Positions 24,901 to 34,270 of a stretch of DNA of 64,000 nt are shown here, piece after piece. The notes under the pieces were generated by a model, which saw only the letters and a list, made by a program, of their open reading frames with translations, ran no database searches and was not told the origin of the DNA. This stretch comes from Mytilus edulis. Lineage: Eukaryota; Mollusca; Bivalvia; Mytilida; Mytilidae. Location: contig NC_092350.1 in NCBI RefSeq assembly GCF_963676685.1, forward strand, positions 43,321,705 through 43,385,704. Reading direction: 5' to 3'. Position 1 is the stretch's first letter; the number at the start of each line of letters is the position of its first letter. A program made the position numbers and the translations under genes.

Positions 24901-25223
24901 AAAGCAAAATATTTTAAACAGGTTAATTATTCAAATCTAGTCAAACCAAATCGGTGTTTAAAAAGTCTTCTATTCAATTTTTATTTTTATATATAACAAT
25001 TTCTAATTTACGAAATCTTTTTTTAGGATACACAAAAATGGCATATGAAAACGAGTCATTCACAATTGAAAATGAATATCAAGACAAAGGTGTTCATGAA
25101 ACACCGGAAACTTCTGCAGCTGTAAGAATTAGAAATGGAACTCCTCCAAATGGACATCGAACAATACTAACAATAAGTAATGGAACAACACCGTCTACTG
25201 TTGATGATACGACTAAAATGTAA
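15879..25223 (+). CDS. Ammonium transporter, AMT/MEP family (ten exons, 5' end missing)
   Basis: Membrane channel for NH4+/NH3. Ten exons (15879-15968, 17585-17821, 18277-18374, 20997-21134, 21480-21710, 22075-22213, 22778-22872, 23644-23770, 24263-24376, 25027-25223) join in phase at AG/GT borders to 487 residues ending at TAA. Motifs: [16 protein letters not shown] (2-17), SGAVAER after FFFQYTF (73-79), HWAWGSGWL (117-125), DFAGSGVVH (142-150), GFLAFNGGS (199-207), VHFGGG (311-316), then a polar cytoplasmic tail. Aligned by eye to E. coli AmtB, the pore residues are kept: gate Phe F79 and F203, W120, D142, S207 and the twin histidines H150 and H312. Only the first part of helix 1 and the extracellular N-terminus are missing; their exon was not found. 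It is an Amt-type rather than Rhesus-type protein. Introns carry many repeats but no splice site is broken. Likely role: ammonium excretion or uptake across an epithelium (inference). Confidence 0.93.
16076..16146 (+). mobile_element. 3' tail of retroposon family B (intronic)
   Basis: GGTGGATATTTGTCTCATTG followed by GCAATCATACTACATCT matches the 3' end of the copies at 41917, 48499, 50206 and 62532. It is heavily 5'-truncated, in the first visible intron of the ammonium transporter. Confidence 0.6.
16221..16348 (+). repeat. Minisatellite, four units of 32 bp
   Basis: Perfect or nearly perfect units beginning ACACAAATGTCAAAATGCG at 16221, 16253, 16285 and 16317. Intronic. Near-identity of the units suggests recent amplification. 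Confidence 0.95.
17585..17821 (+). CDS. Ammonium transporter exon 'B'
   Basis: Acceptor TGCTATTTCAG, donor G|GTAATT; 2 + 78 codons + 1 base. Encodes two transmembrane segments, the pore Phe (F79 of the joined protein) and the SGAVAERC loop, ending in YSFVITG. Confidence 0.95.
18277..18374 (+). CDS. Ammonium transporter exon 'C'
   Basis: Acceptor GCATTTTTAG, donor CAG|GTATTC; encodes [16 protein letters not shown] and the [12 protein letters not shown] loop. Includes the substrate-site tryptophan (W120). Ends on a codon boundary. Confidence 0.95.
18621..19890 (+). mobile_element. Tandem-core element with about 500-bp units
   Basis: Begins AGCTCACCTC and ends with AGGTGAGCGACACAGGCTC, an inverted AGCTCACCT pair. 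A GTCCGTCGTCCGTCG tract follows the left end. Inside are two long units (CTCTGAAACT at 18697 and 19203, 506 bp apart) and a third partial one (about 19699). Shared blocks include CCGGTGACCC, AACCAAGATGGCC, ATAGGGGTAAAATGCAG and GACCCCCTAAGGAG. I recognise it as a repeat abundant in mussel genomes. It sits in the 2.6-kb intron between exons C and D of the ammonium transporter. Confidence 0.75.
20216..20795 (+). repeat. Minisatellite, 18 units of 32 bp
   Basis: TTAGCAATTC recurs every 32 bp from 20241 to 20785 (18 occurrences). Units vary at a few fixed positions, mainly CATTATT versus CAGTATT and CATTTATT versus CAGTTATT, giving an irregular two-letter pattern along the array. It lies about 200 bp upstream of the acceptor of exon D. 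Confidence 0.95.
20803..20938 (+). repeat. Two-copy duplication, 69-bp period
   Basis: CTATTTTTATGTT(T/A)TGGGT, CCATTTTTCCGTAGAT and GGTCCATTATTCTCTA occur twice, 69 bp apart. TATTCTCTAATCTT is shared with the neighbouring 32-bp minisatellite, suggesting that array arose from this sequence. Confidence 0.85.
20997..21134 (+). CDS. Ammonium transporter exon 'D'
   Basis: Acceptor TTTATTCAG, 46 codons, donor CCA|GTAGGT. Encodes [13 protein letters not shown] with the aspartate (D142) and first of the twin histidines (H150), through GNLRGHSVP. The next in-frame GT (CCAGTAG|GTTATC) would give the wrong phase and was rejected. Confidence 0.95.
21480..21710 (+). CDS. Ammonium transporter exon 'E'
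   Basis: Acceptor ATTTTTTAG, 77 codons, donor ATG|GTAATA. Encodes [20 protein letters not shown] with the second gate Phe (F203) and the serine of the ammonium site (S207), then two further membrane segments ending in TINGALTGM. Confidence 0.95.
21780..21963 (+). other. Unexplained open frame behind a good splice acceptor (intron E-F)
   Basis: After TTTATTCACAG at 21768-21778 a frame stays open for about 60 codons to a TAG at 21961-21963. It reads [16 protein letters not shown], then [17 protein letters not shown], then [12 protein letters not shown]. The composition looks protein-like, but the phase does not fit exon E, which ends on a codon boundary; the frame in phase with E stops within eight codons. 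It could be a relic of an inserted sequence, a terminal exon of something else, or chance. Confidence 0.25.
22075..22213 (+). CDS. Ammonium transporter exon 'F'
   Basis: Acceptor TTCTACTTAG, 46 codons plus one base, donor GCAG|GTACAT. Encodes [15 protein letters not shown] and the following helix to DDPLDAVA, the lead-in to the second histidine motif. Confidence 0.95.
22778..22872 (+). CDS. Ammonium transporter exon 'G'
   Basis: Acceptor TTTTTTGTCAG, donor CTG|GTAAGC. Encodes (V)[18 protein letters not shown] with the second twin histidine (H312). Confidence 0.95.
23644..23770 (+). CDS. Ammonium transporter exon 'H'
   Basis: Acceptor ATATTTTACAG, donor AAAG|GTGAGA. Encodes [20 protein letters not shown], the last transmembrane helix, and the start of the cytoplasmic tail ([10 protein letters not shown]). 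Confidence 0.95.
24035..24181. mobile_element. Possible MITE, 147 bp (intronic)
   Basis: Ends CAGGGGTGGATCCAG and the inverse of CAGTGGGGGTTCCAG form an imperfect TIR. The interior has repeated GTTCCAACC motifs. No clear target duplication. Lies in the intron between exons H and I. Confidence 0.45.
24263..24376 (+). CDS. Ammonium transporter exon 'I'
   Basis: Acceptor TTTATTTAG, donor CAAG|GTAATC. Encodes (G)[19 protein letters not shown]; the LDxxxHxExAYP motif is the conserved C-terminal regulatory segment of AMT proteins. Confidence 0.93.
25027..25223 (+). CDS. Ammonium transporter exon 'J' (last)
   Basis: Acceptor ATCTTTTTTTAG, 64 residues to TAA at 25221-25223. Polar, Thr/Asn/Glu-rich cytoplasmic tail with no membrane segment, typically the most variable part of the family. 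The following 400 bp are probably 3' UTR; no canonical AATAAA was seen close by. Confidence 0.85.
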
Positions 25224-25627
25224 AGAAAAATGAAAGATCATTGTACTTTATGGAATGATTAAGGAACAAAAGTAGATGCGTGTCATAGACCACTAAATCT
25301 ATTTAGTGATGATGAGCAAAATGCAATATTTATTTTTATAATGTAAATCGACTGTAATGTCCAAAAGAACAATAATACAGCATAGCTGTTAAATATATCA
25401 ATGTAGATAAATGTACAAGTGCTTCAAAATGTAAATATGGTCAATTTTGTACTTATGAAGTTAGACTTAAAAAATGGATAATGTATTATATGTTTCTTCA
25501 TTTTTATACTGAATGTCCAATATGTATATAGTATTTGTGAATATGTCATATTTATATGTCAACAGCATTTAGGAGGGTTCGGATGGTGGTACTTTATTTC
25601 TTTATTCGGTATTTGTTATACCATTTT

Positions 25628-25892
25628 TATGCCGCATTATGTTTTCTGGTCTGTGCGTCCGTCCGTTCGTCGTACCGTTCGTCCGTCTGTCCCGCTTCAG
25701 GTTAAAGTTTTTGGTTGAGGTAGTTTTTGATGAAGTTGAAGTCCAATCAACTTGAAACTTAGTACACATGTTCCCTATGATATGATCTTTCTAATTTTAA
25801 TGCCAAATTAGAGATTTCCCCCCATTTTCATGGTCCACTGAACAAAGAATATGATAGTGGGGATGGGGCATCCGTGTACTGGGGACACGTTC
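25628..25892 (+). repeat. Dispersed repeat E, copy 1
   Basis: Shares with 53961-54232: GCATTATGTTTTCTGGTCTG, a GTCCGTC tract, GTCCCGCTTCAGGTTAAAG, ATGTTCCCTATGATATGATC, CTAATTTTAATGCCAAATTA and GTACTGGGGACAC. The better-preserved copy has ATGCCCCA and TGGGGCAT near its ends. Confidence 0.75.
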
Positions 25893-26662
25893 TTGTTCTC
25901 TATGCTTTATTTGTTTTGCCCATTGTTTCCTATTATTTATATTTTAGCACCCCATTATTCTCTATTCTTGATTATTTTTGTTTATAATTCTCTATTATTC
26001 ATTTTTTGTGTCTTTTATTTTGCCCTTTTTGTCCATTATTCTCTTCTGCAAACCCCATCCAGATCCCAATTTAGGTCATATTATTATTTATTTCATGGCA
26101 ATAAAGTCGTAGTGATCTCATTTTTTAACTTTTGTTTGTTCATATATCTCTATTAACCCATTCATGACACGCTTTTTATGTAGTGAAGTTTTTATTGGCA
26201 CAATAAATATTAGACCTAATAAGATGTTTTCCAACAAAGATAAACTATTTTTTTTTATTCGAAAGTGTCACCAGACATTTATTTAGTTCTGTCGAACACA
26301 AAATCTGTGATTACAGGAAAACAACAGCCTGATTTATGACAAACTGACAATAAATGAAAAAAAAATGACAGACAGGCAACTATAACGACCACCACTGGAA
26401 ATATGTGGCAGAGTTAAACACGTTTTGAAGCGCTCATTGCCTAACATGGGACACTCAAACATTACTGCCGAGTTTTTTTCTTGCTTTGTCGCGCCAAAAT
26501 CATCTTGACGTTTCTTTAAGAAAATCTGTGACGTTGCAAAACTTGTCCCTCTCTGTGGAACTGCGTTTTCCCGCCGTCCATAATTTAATTTTTCCTGCGT
26601 CAATGTAATTATGAAAATGATGTATCAGTAATTTTACAGAAGTTAAATATGCTCTAAGATTA
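25893..26662. other. Non-coding spacer
   Basis: No supported gene. A protein-like 89-codon minus-strand frame (26334-26603) starts only at TTG and has no recognisable domain, so it is not called. Confidence 0.45.
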
Positions 26663-27014
26663 CAGGCCTCTACAATAACTTTTTTTCAACTTGTCCGAAT
26701 GAAATTGTTACTTGTCCAAAAAAATTCTAATAAAAATAACCTTTTTACATTTTTAGTTGTTTAAAGGAGCAAAACGAATTTAAACAATATAACAGAATTT
26801 GATGTATTTTTTTCTAAATACTTTTCAAAAATATGAGTGAAGTACAACTGCGAAACTAGTCATATCACAGGAATTAGGTTCTAGTTTCCATCAATGCTAG
26901 TCGCATCAGACTCTAATCATGAGGCACCATCTGATAGGCCTGTACACTCATTGGATTTGTATTCTGTTTGGTTTTTTTTTAAGTTAAAAAAAGTTTATTC
27001 AAATGCAATTAATA

Positions 27015-27112
27015 AAAAGAAGAAGATAAGCCATCATAAGGTCTGATTGCCAATGAGTCAACTCTCTGCAAAAGACCAAATGACACAGAAATTAACAACT
27101 ATAGGTCACCAT
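27015..27112 (-). mobile_element. 3' tail of retroposon family B
   Basis: Reverse complement of the family tail: AGAAGATAAG, then GATTGCCAATGAGTCAACTC and AACTATAGGTCACC. 5'-truncated. Confidence 0.65.
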
Positions 27113-27538
27113 ATTGCAAGTATTGTTTTTTCTACTTACATGTATGATCAAATATGATTTTGTGAATTTTATGGTAAATAAAAAAAAATATTTTTGTGAG
27201 AAAATTACCGGTATGGTATTTATTATAAGGAACAGAATAAGGTAGCAAAATGAGGTACTGATTTGTCATGGGCCCGAAATGTCTCCTGCCTTGTCAAACT
27301 GTCTATCAATCATGTCTACTAAATATGTCTCATACGGTGCCAAACTGTCTCTTAAACAATTGGAGCTGAATCTTTCGAGGTGACGAACTGTCCTGTAAAG
27401 TTACCTATCTACAAAGCACATCATTGATTCGGATCAGTAAGACTGGTTTCCGATAATAGTATACATGTACCTTTTACCTGTTAAAAAGTACCTGACAATG
27501 AACCAGTTAAAAATTATCGATTGCAAGTAAACATGTTG

Positions 27539-28495
27539 TAGCAACTTTACCTGACCATATAGGAAAATAGGTATTTAGTCGGATCTTAACACGTACTTGT
27601 GATTTGGTTAAAACCGGTTTTGTTCAAAATATACGAAGAAATGTCGAAATGTTCAGGACTTAATTAAATCCGTATTTCGGTAGGATGGTGCAAGCATACG
27701 ATTTTTATTGCGTCTTACACTTTGAGAAGCGAATAATCTTCAACTACTTTATTCAAATATTGTGTAAAAACGTTAATTTTGAGCTATGAAAGTCAAGTGG
27801 CTCGAGTATTTTTCTGAGGAAGTTTTAAAAAATTGCAAAGAAATATTTTTACATTGGGTTAGCTTTCATTAGTCTTAACTATCTATAGATTAACAACTTT
27901 TGGTTATATTTATAATTTAGAATCATCATTGAAGGTGGGGGACGATTTCGCAGATAATTAATTATATTGATGTGCCATTTGTATGCAAGAGTGACATTTC
28001 GTTGTATTATGTGCCAATTCGAAAAAGTTATGCGAGTATTCTCTCCCCTTAACAGGTTCATTATTTTATAATTAAGTTTAGGTTTCTGATATAATTTTGA
28101 ATAATTACAAAATGTATCAATTCAATATATTTCAGTTTTTGTTATTGTTGTATCAAAAACATTGATGTACAAATATAATTTCATAAATTTGAAACGTTTA
28201 AAATGATTACATACCAATATAAAGAACCGTTCATCATTTTTGAAAAAGACTATGAACGAAAATCGAGTTTGTTATCTTCCCTTGGTGGCAGATTGATTGG
28301 GAAATGAACCAGCGTAATATAATGGTAATCACAGAGAGGGACCAGCAAGCAATTTTTAATTGTAGCTTATTCAACGTTAAAACAATTTTCCACTATAAAC
28401 GAATGTTACTTTATACAAATATAAGGACTTTGTTAGCTAAATCTACAAATTTTATTAGATATTATGATTTTTTATTGCAATAGATTAATATGCTA
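27539..28495 (-). mobile_element. 960-bp element F, copy 1 (957 bp)
   Basis: Near-identical to 35696-36657 in inverse orientation; a 183-bp block (27879-28061 versus 36135-36317) is identical. Ends are TAGCAACTTTACC and ATTAATATGCTA, a short TAGCA/TGCTA inverted pair. Flanks ACATGTTG and CTGATGTTG share ATGTTG but are not a clean target duplication. The 60-residue frame in the identical block is probably incidental. Differences from copy 2 include AG and ATACTGT indels and single substitutions. Confidence 0.8.
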
Positions 28496-28528
28496 CTGAT
28501 GTTGAAGAAAAAGGTTTTGTATTTGAAT

Positions 28529-28595
28529 TAACCTCATTGGTTGATATCTTTGGCGGAAGTACATGTGATACATCCTCATTCTTTCAATATCCAAG
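28529..28595 (+). repeat. Direct repeat Y, copy 1
   Basis: About 66 bp from AACCTCATTGGTTGATATC to CTTTCAATATCCAAG, identical to 30675-30740. See the junction with repeat X at 30605-30674. Confidence 0.9.
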
Positions 28596-28654
28596 CTGTG
28601 GGAAGGTCGTGCTCCACGTGTTGTCGGCAAAGTAACTATATTCTTTAACTTTTA

Positions 28655-29010
28655 CTTACATTTGCCTTGGTGGCAATATAGCCTTGGTGGCTTTAAGACC
28701 TTGGTGGTCATTTATATATGCCTTGGTGGCAAAAGACGTAGGTGGTCATTTATATATGCCTTGGTGGCAATAGACCTAGGTGGTCATTTTTATATGCCTT
28801 GGTGGCAATAGACCTAGGTGGTCATTTTTATGATTTTTTACATTTGCCTTGATGGCAACAATGAATTAAAAATACTAGCCTTGGGGGCGTCAAGACCTTG
28901 GTGGTCATTTATATTCGCCTTGGCGGCTTCTTGATAGAACTAGATGGTAATGTTTGACCTTGGTGGCAAAATGTTTTGGGATTTAGACCTTAGGTAGTTA
29001 TTATCAACCC
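28655..29010 (+). repeat. Array of CCTTGGTGGC / CCTAGGTGGTC motifs
   Basis: GCCTTGGTGGC and ACCTAGGTGGTCATTT alternate with a roughly 39-bp period (clear at 28718, 28757, 28796), decaying to the right over 350 bp. CCTTGGTGGC also occurs once inside each copy of the neighbouring 960-bp element. No open frame crosses it. Function unknown. Confidence 0.75.
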
Positions 29011-30604
29011 AGGTGGTCAGATATTTGTTATGCAGTGCGCCGGTTAAACGCTGGGCAAAGTGCTATCGCTATATAAACAGATAAAATATATGTGGAAGTG
29101 GGGGCTCTGGCCATTTTGGAAAATTGTAGTTGAAAGGAGAATAATAAATTGTTTATAGGGTAAATAGTTTCTTTTGTTACTTTTGACTGTGTTGTGGACT
29201 TTTCATTTATTTTTACATCGTACATACTGATAGAAATGCTATTTAAAGACTTTGTTAGGAAAGAATAGAATTATTGAGAAAGTGGAATAATTTAGTGTGA
29301 CATGTCACTTGATATTCATGTTTTTTATCGGAGTGATGTGTATTGAATTATAAGGTGTCTTCGTCGAGGTCCGCATTCAGCGGTCTGTTTGATTGTACAT
29401 AGAATTGAATAGAAAGTTTTTGTTTTCAGATGGTGTTACCTACAGCTTTGACAGGGTGACGAATGAAGGAGAAGTAATATGACATAGCACGATGATTCAT
29501 GTCAATGAGTTTGAACAACCTTTTTAAAAGGAAAGGATTTTTTCTAATCAGAATATGGTGAGAACAAATTGCAATTGAAGTAATGTTTTGATATCTGAAA
29601 ATAGGAAAATAATGCATGGGGAAAATATTGATACTACACTAAATTATGTATGTCTGTGCAGAAGGCAGAAGATGCCAATATGGCACGGTACTAAAAAAAA
29701 AAAAAAATCTGTGATGGAAGCAGCTTTATGTTCAAATGAACCTATTTAAAAGTACTGCTAATATTTTTTTCGTAATTTCATGATGTTTTCTATTGGATGT
29801 GTAATTAATTTCATTGATGTGTTGAAATATGTCACAAAAATCTTTTTGTCATGGGAGAATAAATAATGGTTGCAATCTTTTTGTTTTGTTTTGTTTTATC
29901 TAAATTAATAAATAAATATGTTGTTGAATGATTTTGTATACTAGAACAAATGTATACTTAAATTTTATGTATGGTTAAATTTTTTAATTTAAATTTCTTT
30001 GTCTACAGTTCGAGGGACACTGATTCCCTAGTGGTTTTCCACGTGGATTGTAGGCAAAGGGATTTTTCCTTTTCAAAGTGTGACTAATGCTGTCTTTAGT
30101 ACAAATACACAATTTGTTATTGGTTAATATATTTTCAGTAGACATGTGAAGAATCGAGTGGAAATGCAATTGTCAATGTTCCTGATTATGAAGTAAAGAG
30201 TGTGTTTGATTCAACAACAGTAAAGAAAGAGACAAGTCAGCATAGTTTACACTTGGAGGTTAAGTCCCTTTGCTTACAAGCTTTCCACATGCTGAAGATG
30301 TTACTAAAGTTAGAATAATGACAATGTTCATTTTGATATAAGTTCATTGCCTTAACTCAACTTTTAAAAGTCCATATGTTGTCAAATTCATGAGAATTTA
30401 TTGAATTATGAACGATTTATAAAGAACTGTTTATAATATATGCATCTTTAAATGTTTAGAAGTGTTTTAAAGTAATTTTAAAAGGAATAATATTTAATAA
30501 AAGTGTTGAATTTGTTTTGAGTATTGGGAATACTATTCCTTAAGGGAAAGCCTTGGTAGTGGTATATTTTGAGATTGGCCTGCAAATATGCTGTATGGAC
30601 TATA
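29011..30604. other. Non-coding spacer
   Basis: AT-rich, no gene, no family shared with other parts of the window. Confidence 0.45.
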
Positions 30605-30740
30605 GAGTTTTCTATGCCCATAACTTAACATGAACTGGATGCAAGATTATATCAATCACTGAGGATATGTGTATAACCTCATTGGTTGATATCTTTGGCG
30701 GAAGTACATGTGATACATCCTCATTCTTTCAATATCCAAG
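30605..30740 (+). repeat. Junction of direct repeats X (copy 1) and Y (copy 2)
   Basis: X (GAGTTTTCTATGCCCATAAC to GAGGATATGTGTA) recurs at 31436-31503; Y recurs at 28529-28595. Here X runs straight into Y. The order Y...XY...X is what a tandem duplication of a Y-to-X segment leaves, but the two inner segments (2.1 kb and 0.7 kb) are not alike. Confidence 0.8.
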
Positions 30741-30828
30741 TGGTGGTTGGTTTAAGGGCTATGTTTGGTCAGGCAATACATATTGCCTGTTTGGGTTGAT
30801 GAGGTTCTTGATAAGTTCCCCCTCTCCC

Positions 30829-31020
30829 ACCCATAAGTAGTCCAATAACATATGACTTCGCATTCTCATTCAATTTTTAACGTTTTTATACTGATATTTT
30901 CATTTTTTATTTTTTTTGGATCTCGGGTGGCACATTGATAGTAAAAAAAAATATCAGAACAGTAAATAGAAATAGTAAATAATGCCCCCGAGGTCATATG
31001 TTATAGGACTAACCCATAAG
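30829..31020. mobile_element. Palindromic MITE, 174 bp, 9-bp TSD ACCCATAAG
   Basis: Element 30838-31011 begins TAGTCCAATAACATATGAC and ends with the inverse of TAGTCCTATAACATATGAC. ACCCATAAG stands on both sides (30829-30837, 31012-31020). A 9-bp target duplication with long TIRs is the hallmark of Mutator-like elements. No coding capacity. It is inserted between repeat XY and the second X. Confidence 0.82.
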
Positions 31021-31435
31021 TACCAAAATGTGGATATGTTTTTATATTTATATTTCAATATTGGTTTTACATGTATGCATTTTGGGTTGATGAGCACGAG
31101 ACAACATTAGAAAAACATGAGCATTACCATGGGATCATGTTGACAAAACAAACCTTCGCTTTATCGATTTTCAAGGGAAAGGTCAATTAGGGCAAGTGTA
31201 TTGGCATGTTTGTGTTTGCTTTTTCATTACAACGGTAAAAATAATATTATATATCTCGGATGACAATAATGTTGATTATAATGCTTCATTTTATGAGCTC
31301 CGGAGTAGTTTTATAACTGAAAAACAACTGTGCACTATATCCAGTGAGCTCTTCTGCATTGCATTGTGCATGGTAGTCCACATTTTGGTTTCTGAAACGT
31401 TAAGATATTATCTTGTATTCGGTTCTTTCCTCTAG

Positions 31436-31503
31436 AGTTTTCTATGCCCATAACTAAACATGAACTGGATGCAAAATTATATCAATCACTGAGGATATGT
31501 GTA
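31436..31503 (+). repeat. Direct repeat X, copy 2
   Basis: Matches 30605-30674 with about two substitutions (CTTAACATG versus CTAAACATG, GCAAGATT versus GCAAAATT). Confidence 0.9.
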
Positions 31504-31527
31504 AAACAGAATACAGAAACATTCCAG

Positions 31528-32630
31528 TTCCAGTGGAACTAATTTCACAGGAAATATGTTCTGGGAGAACTTTTCTCACAGACAATTTCTATATAATTTG
31601 TTCCATCTCTATGAAATAAGTTCCACACTTTACCTGGTGAAATGAGTTCTGGGTTGGTGAAATTTGTTCCTTACCTAGTGAAATAAGTTCCATGTTTGTG
31701 AGATTTGTTCCTATCCTGGTGAAATAAGTTCTGGATTTGTGAAATTTGTTCCTCACCTGGTGAAATAAGTTCCTTGTCTGTGAAATATGTTCCAAGTTAT
31801 CTTATATACTGAGCACTTGTCATCAGTAAGTTTAAAGTCATTATAAAAAACCTGTATTATTTTGATAATGTAATAAATAAAAAGTGTAAACATCCAATTT
31901 GGATCATGTGGAGTAAAGCAAAAGTTTAATAACATACTCAATTAGTAATACCAAAAATGACACTTGTGAACCAGGAAAGAGTAGAATAAGAAATAATAAT
32001 AAAAGTCATTCCGAAAAAAAGTATTATAACGGTTAAAGATGAACATTTGTACTTTTTTGAAAAAGACATAGTGACTGATCAATTATATTAAAAGACATAA
32101 AGAAACATAAGACAAATTCTTTAAAAACTGTGCAATGACCATAGCTAAGTACATGTATAATTAGAACACCCATGACAGATCAACAGGAACATAAGGAATC
32201 AAGGAGGTCGAATACCACATAAACGATAAAACATAGATAAAAATTATGATACATTATAATCGCTTTTATTTCTTATCTTCATCCTACAGTCATGCCTTCA
32301 ATTGCCAATGCACCCCATGCAAGCACAGGTCTTATTTTCTGTGAAGTTGGTTTGAACAGAACATTTTCATTGATTTCTATAAAATACCTTCGTTCAAAAC
32401 TAATATCACAGGAACTTATTTCACTTTTTTTTTTAAATATTAATATTGGAACAAAACTCATGGTGCTGTGATTTTTGTTCCGGAACTTATTTTACACTTG
32501 GTTAAAAAATTAGTTCCGGAACAAATTTTATAGTACCGGAACATATTTTCTGTGACATAAGTTCCTGTCGAACATATTTCCTATGAAATTTGTTCCGGCG
32601 GAACAAATGTCACGCCGGAAAATTTTTTTT
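31528..32630. repeat. Two-sided array of GAAATAAGTTCC-type motifs
   Basis: The left part (31528-31794) has about a dozen GAAAT(A/T)(A/T)GTTCC motifs, with TGGTGAAATAAGTTCC and GTGAAATTTGTTCC alternating. The right part (32400-32625) is rich in the inverse form (GGAACTTATTT, GGAACAAATTT, GTTCCGGAAC). The middle is AT-rich and lacks it. The layout suggests subterminal repeats of a transposable element. The short frames across it are artefacts of the motif. Confidence 0.7.
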
Positions 32631-32711
32631 GTTACAGATACAGCTTTTACTTGTCCGACCTTTTTTCCCTCTGGTACCGGCCAATTGGACAAGCGTTATT
32701 GTCGAGGCCTG

Positions 32712-34270
32712 GATTGTCATAAACGATGTTTTAATACAAGATTATTTAAAAATACAACTTTTAACCTTAATTGGAATATATATTTTTTTTTATCTTTCTT
32801 GTCTTAAAATAAAGTGAAAATAATATACCAACTGCTATACAAGATTTAAAGGCGACTTTGTTTTATCTTTGTCAAGTGAAATGCATAAATGATTCTTAAC
32901 CTCCTATAAAATAGTAAAATATTTATTCTCGTTTTTTTATTAGGTAATTGGTATAAATACTGTAAAAAAATGTCTCAAATCATTATATAAACGGCAAAAC
33001 AACGGCACTCAATGAAAATGAAAATAAAAACAAAGCGTGTTCAAATTAATAAAAATAAATAAAATCTCCGAGCAGCTGTTCTATGATTCTATGAACTACT
33101 TCTTGTTGTAAAGTATCAAACGTGTCAGATTAAAATTATCAATGGTACATTTTTCGTACACTATAAGCAATAATTCAACTGTATTCGGTTTAAAGTTAAT
33201 TGTTATATGGCATGTCCATCAGAAAAGGTCCATCTAACTGGCATAGGTCTCATTTTCACGGATCAGTGGTAATCTAAAGTATATAAGTTAATATATTATA
33301 TGTAGTCAGACCTTCAACAAAAAATTCAATCTGAATTATATAACAGGCGAGACATTCCAGCGTGTGAACGCTCATTGACTTCTACCTTCTTTTTCCTTTG
33401 TCGATATAAGAATAAGAATAAAAATATTTATTATTATTCCATTCAAGGGCCCTTCATGGGCAGCATGACATGTATACATTGTGATTTGCAACAGAAAACA
33501 TTTTTTTTACATTGAAATGAAATATTAAAAGTTCAGATAGATGTTATCACGATAGAGCTACGTATATTTCTTCATTTAATATACGTCATGTACATTTAAT
33601 TCCAGGCAGGACCAGAACCATAAAATCATTACAATTATCATTTACATTACGAAATAATTTACATTTCGTCTAACATCTAGACATTTAATAATATAGTTAG
33701 CTAAATATTTTAGGACAGACAAATTTTCATTAGTAAATAACCTAACAAATTATTAATTTTTCCTCATTTGAGAGATGTGAAAAAATAGGACAAATACTGT
33801 TTATCTCTGTCCTTGAAAAATATCTCTCTATCATCTTTGTATGCTGGAAAACTAGTTATAAAATGTTGTTCATCTTCAACCAAATTAAGGGTTCATTTCT
33901 TACAAAGCCTTTGATCTCTTTCTATATAAAAGTTGTATACCTGTCTCACTTTCTATTTTTAGATTATGGGCACTGATTTTGATTTTACATATGGCACTTC
34001 TCAATTGAAAATTGTTTAGAGATAGATAAATTTCTTTAGAAAAAACAACTTTTTAGTTTGAAATAAGTATCTAATTTACTACTTTTTGTATCTGTTCTTT
34101 TTGTGTTCCAAAATTTTACAAAACTATTACAAAGTGTTTGCTTAACTGACTTGATAAACAAGTTTAGGCTTTACTTCCAAATTATTAATATTCAGCTTTT
34201 TAAAAATGTAATGTATGGATGAATACCAGCATTCAATATTATTAGTAAACATGTTTTTGTTACACATATA
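32712..34270. other. Non-coding spacer with a decayed repeat-G fragment
   Basis: At about 33210-33385, CATGTCCATC, CATTTTCACGGATCAGTGG and GGCGAGACATTCCAGCGTGTG match pieces of the tandem-core element at 34634-36715 in the same order, so this is an eroded single-unit relative. The rest has no recognisable content. Confidence 0.5.

Larger units (their letters stand above)
26663..32711. mobile_element. Possible 6-kb hAT5-like composite (same ends as 13588-14612)
   Basis: The left end CAGGCCTCTACAATAAC at 26663 and the inverse right end CAGGCCTCGACAATAAC at 32711 match at 16 of 17 positions. They share ACAATAAC where the 1-kb relative has ACATTAAC. Both are followed inward by CTTGTCC motifs. 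The flanks are GATTA and GATTG, four of five identical. If this is one element it has taken up the 957-bp element at 27539 and a 174-bp MITE at 30838, and it carries two motif arrays but no transposase. Two independent truncated copies are the alternative. Confidence 0.4.

Noticed and set aside
26334..26603. 89-codon minus-strand frame with charged composition
   Set aside because: Begins only at TTG, no recognisable domain, no splice or promoter evidence. It is the most protein-like of the rejected frames and might deserve a database search.
31589..31795. 68-codon repetitive minus-strand frame
   Set aside because: Direct translation of the GAAATAAGTTCC motif array.
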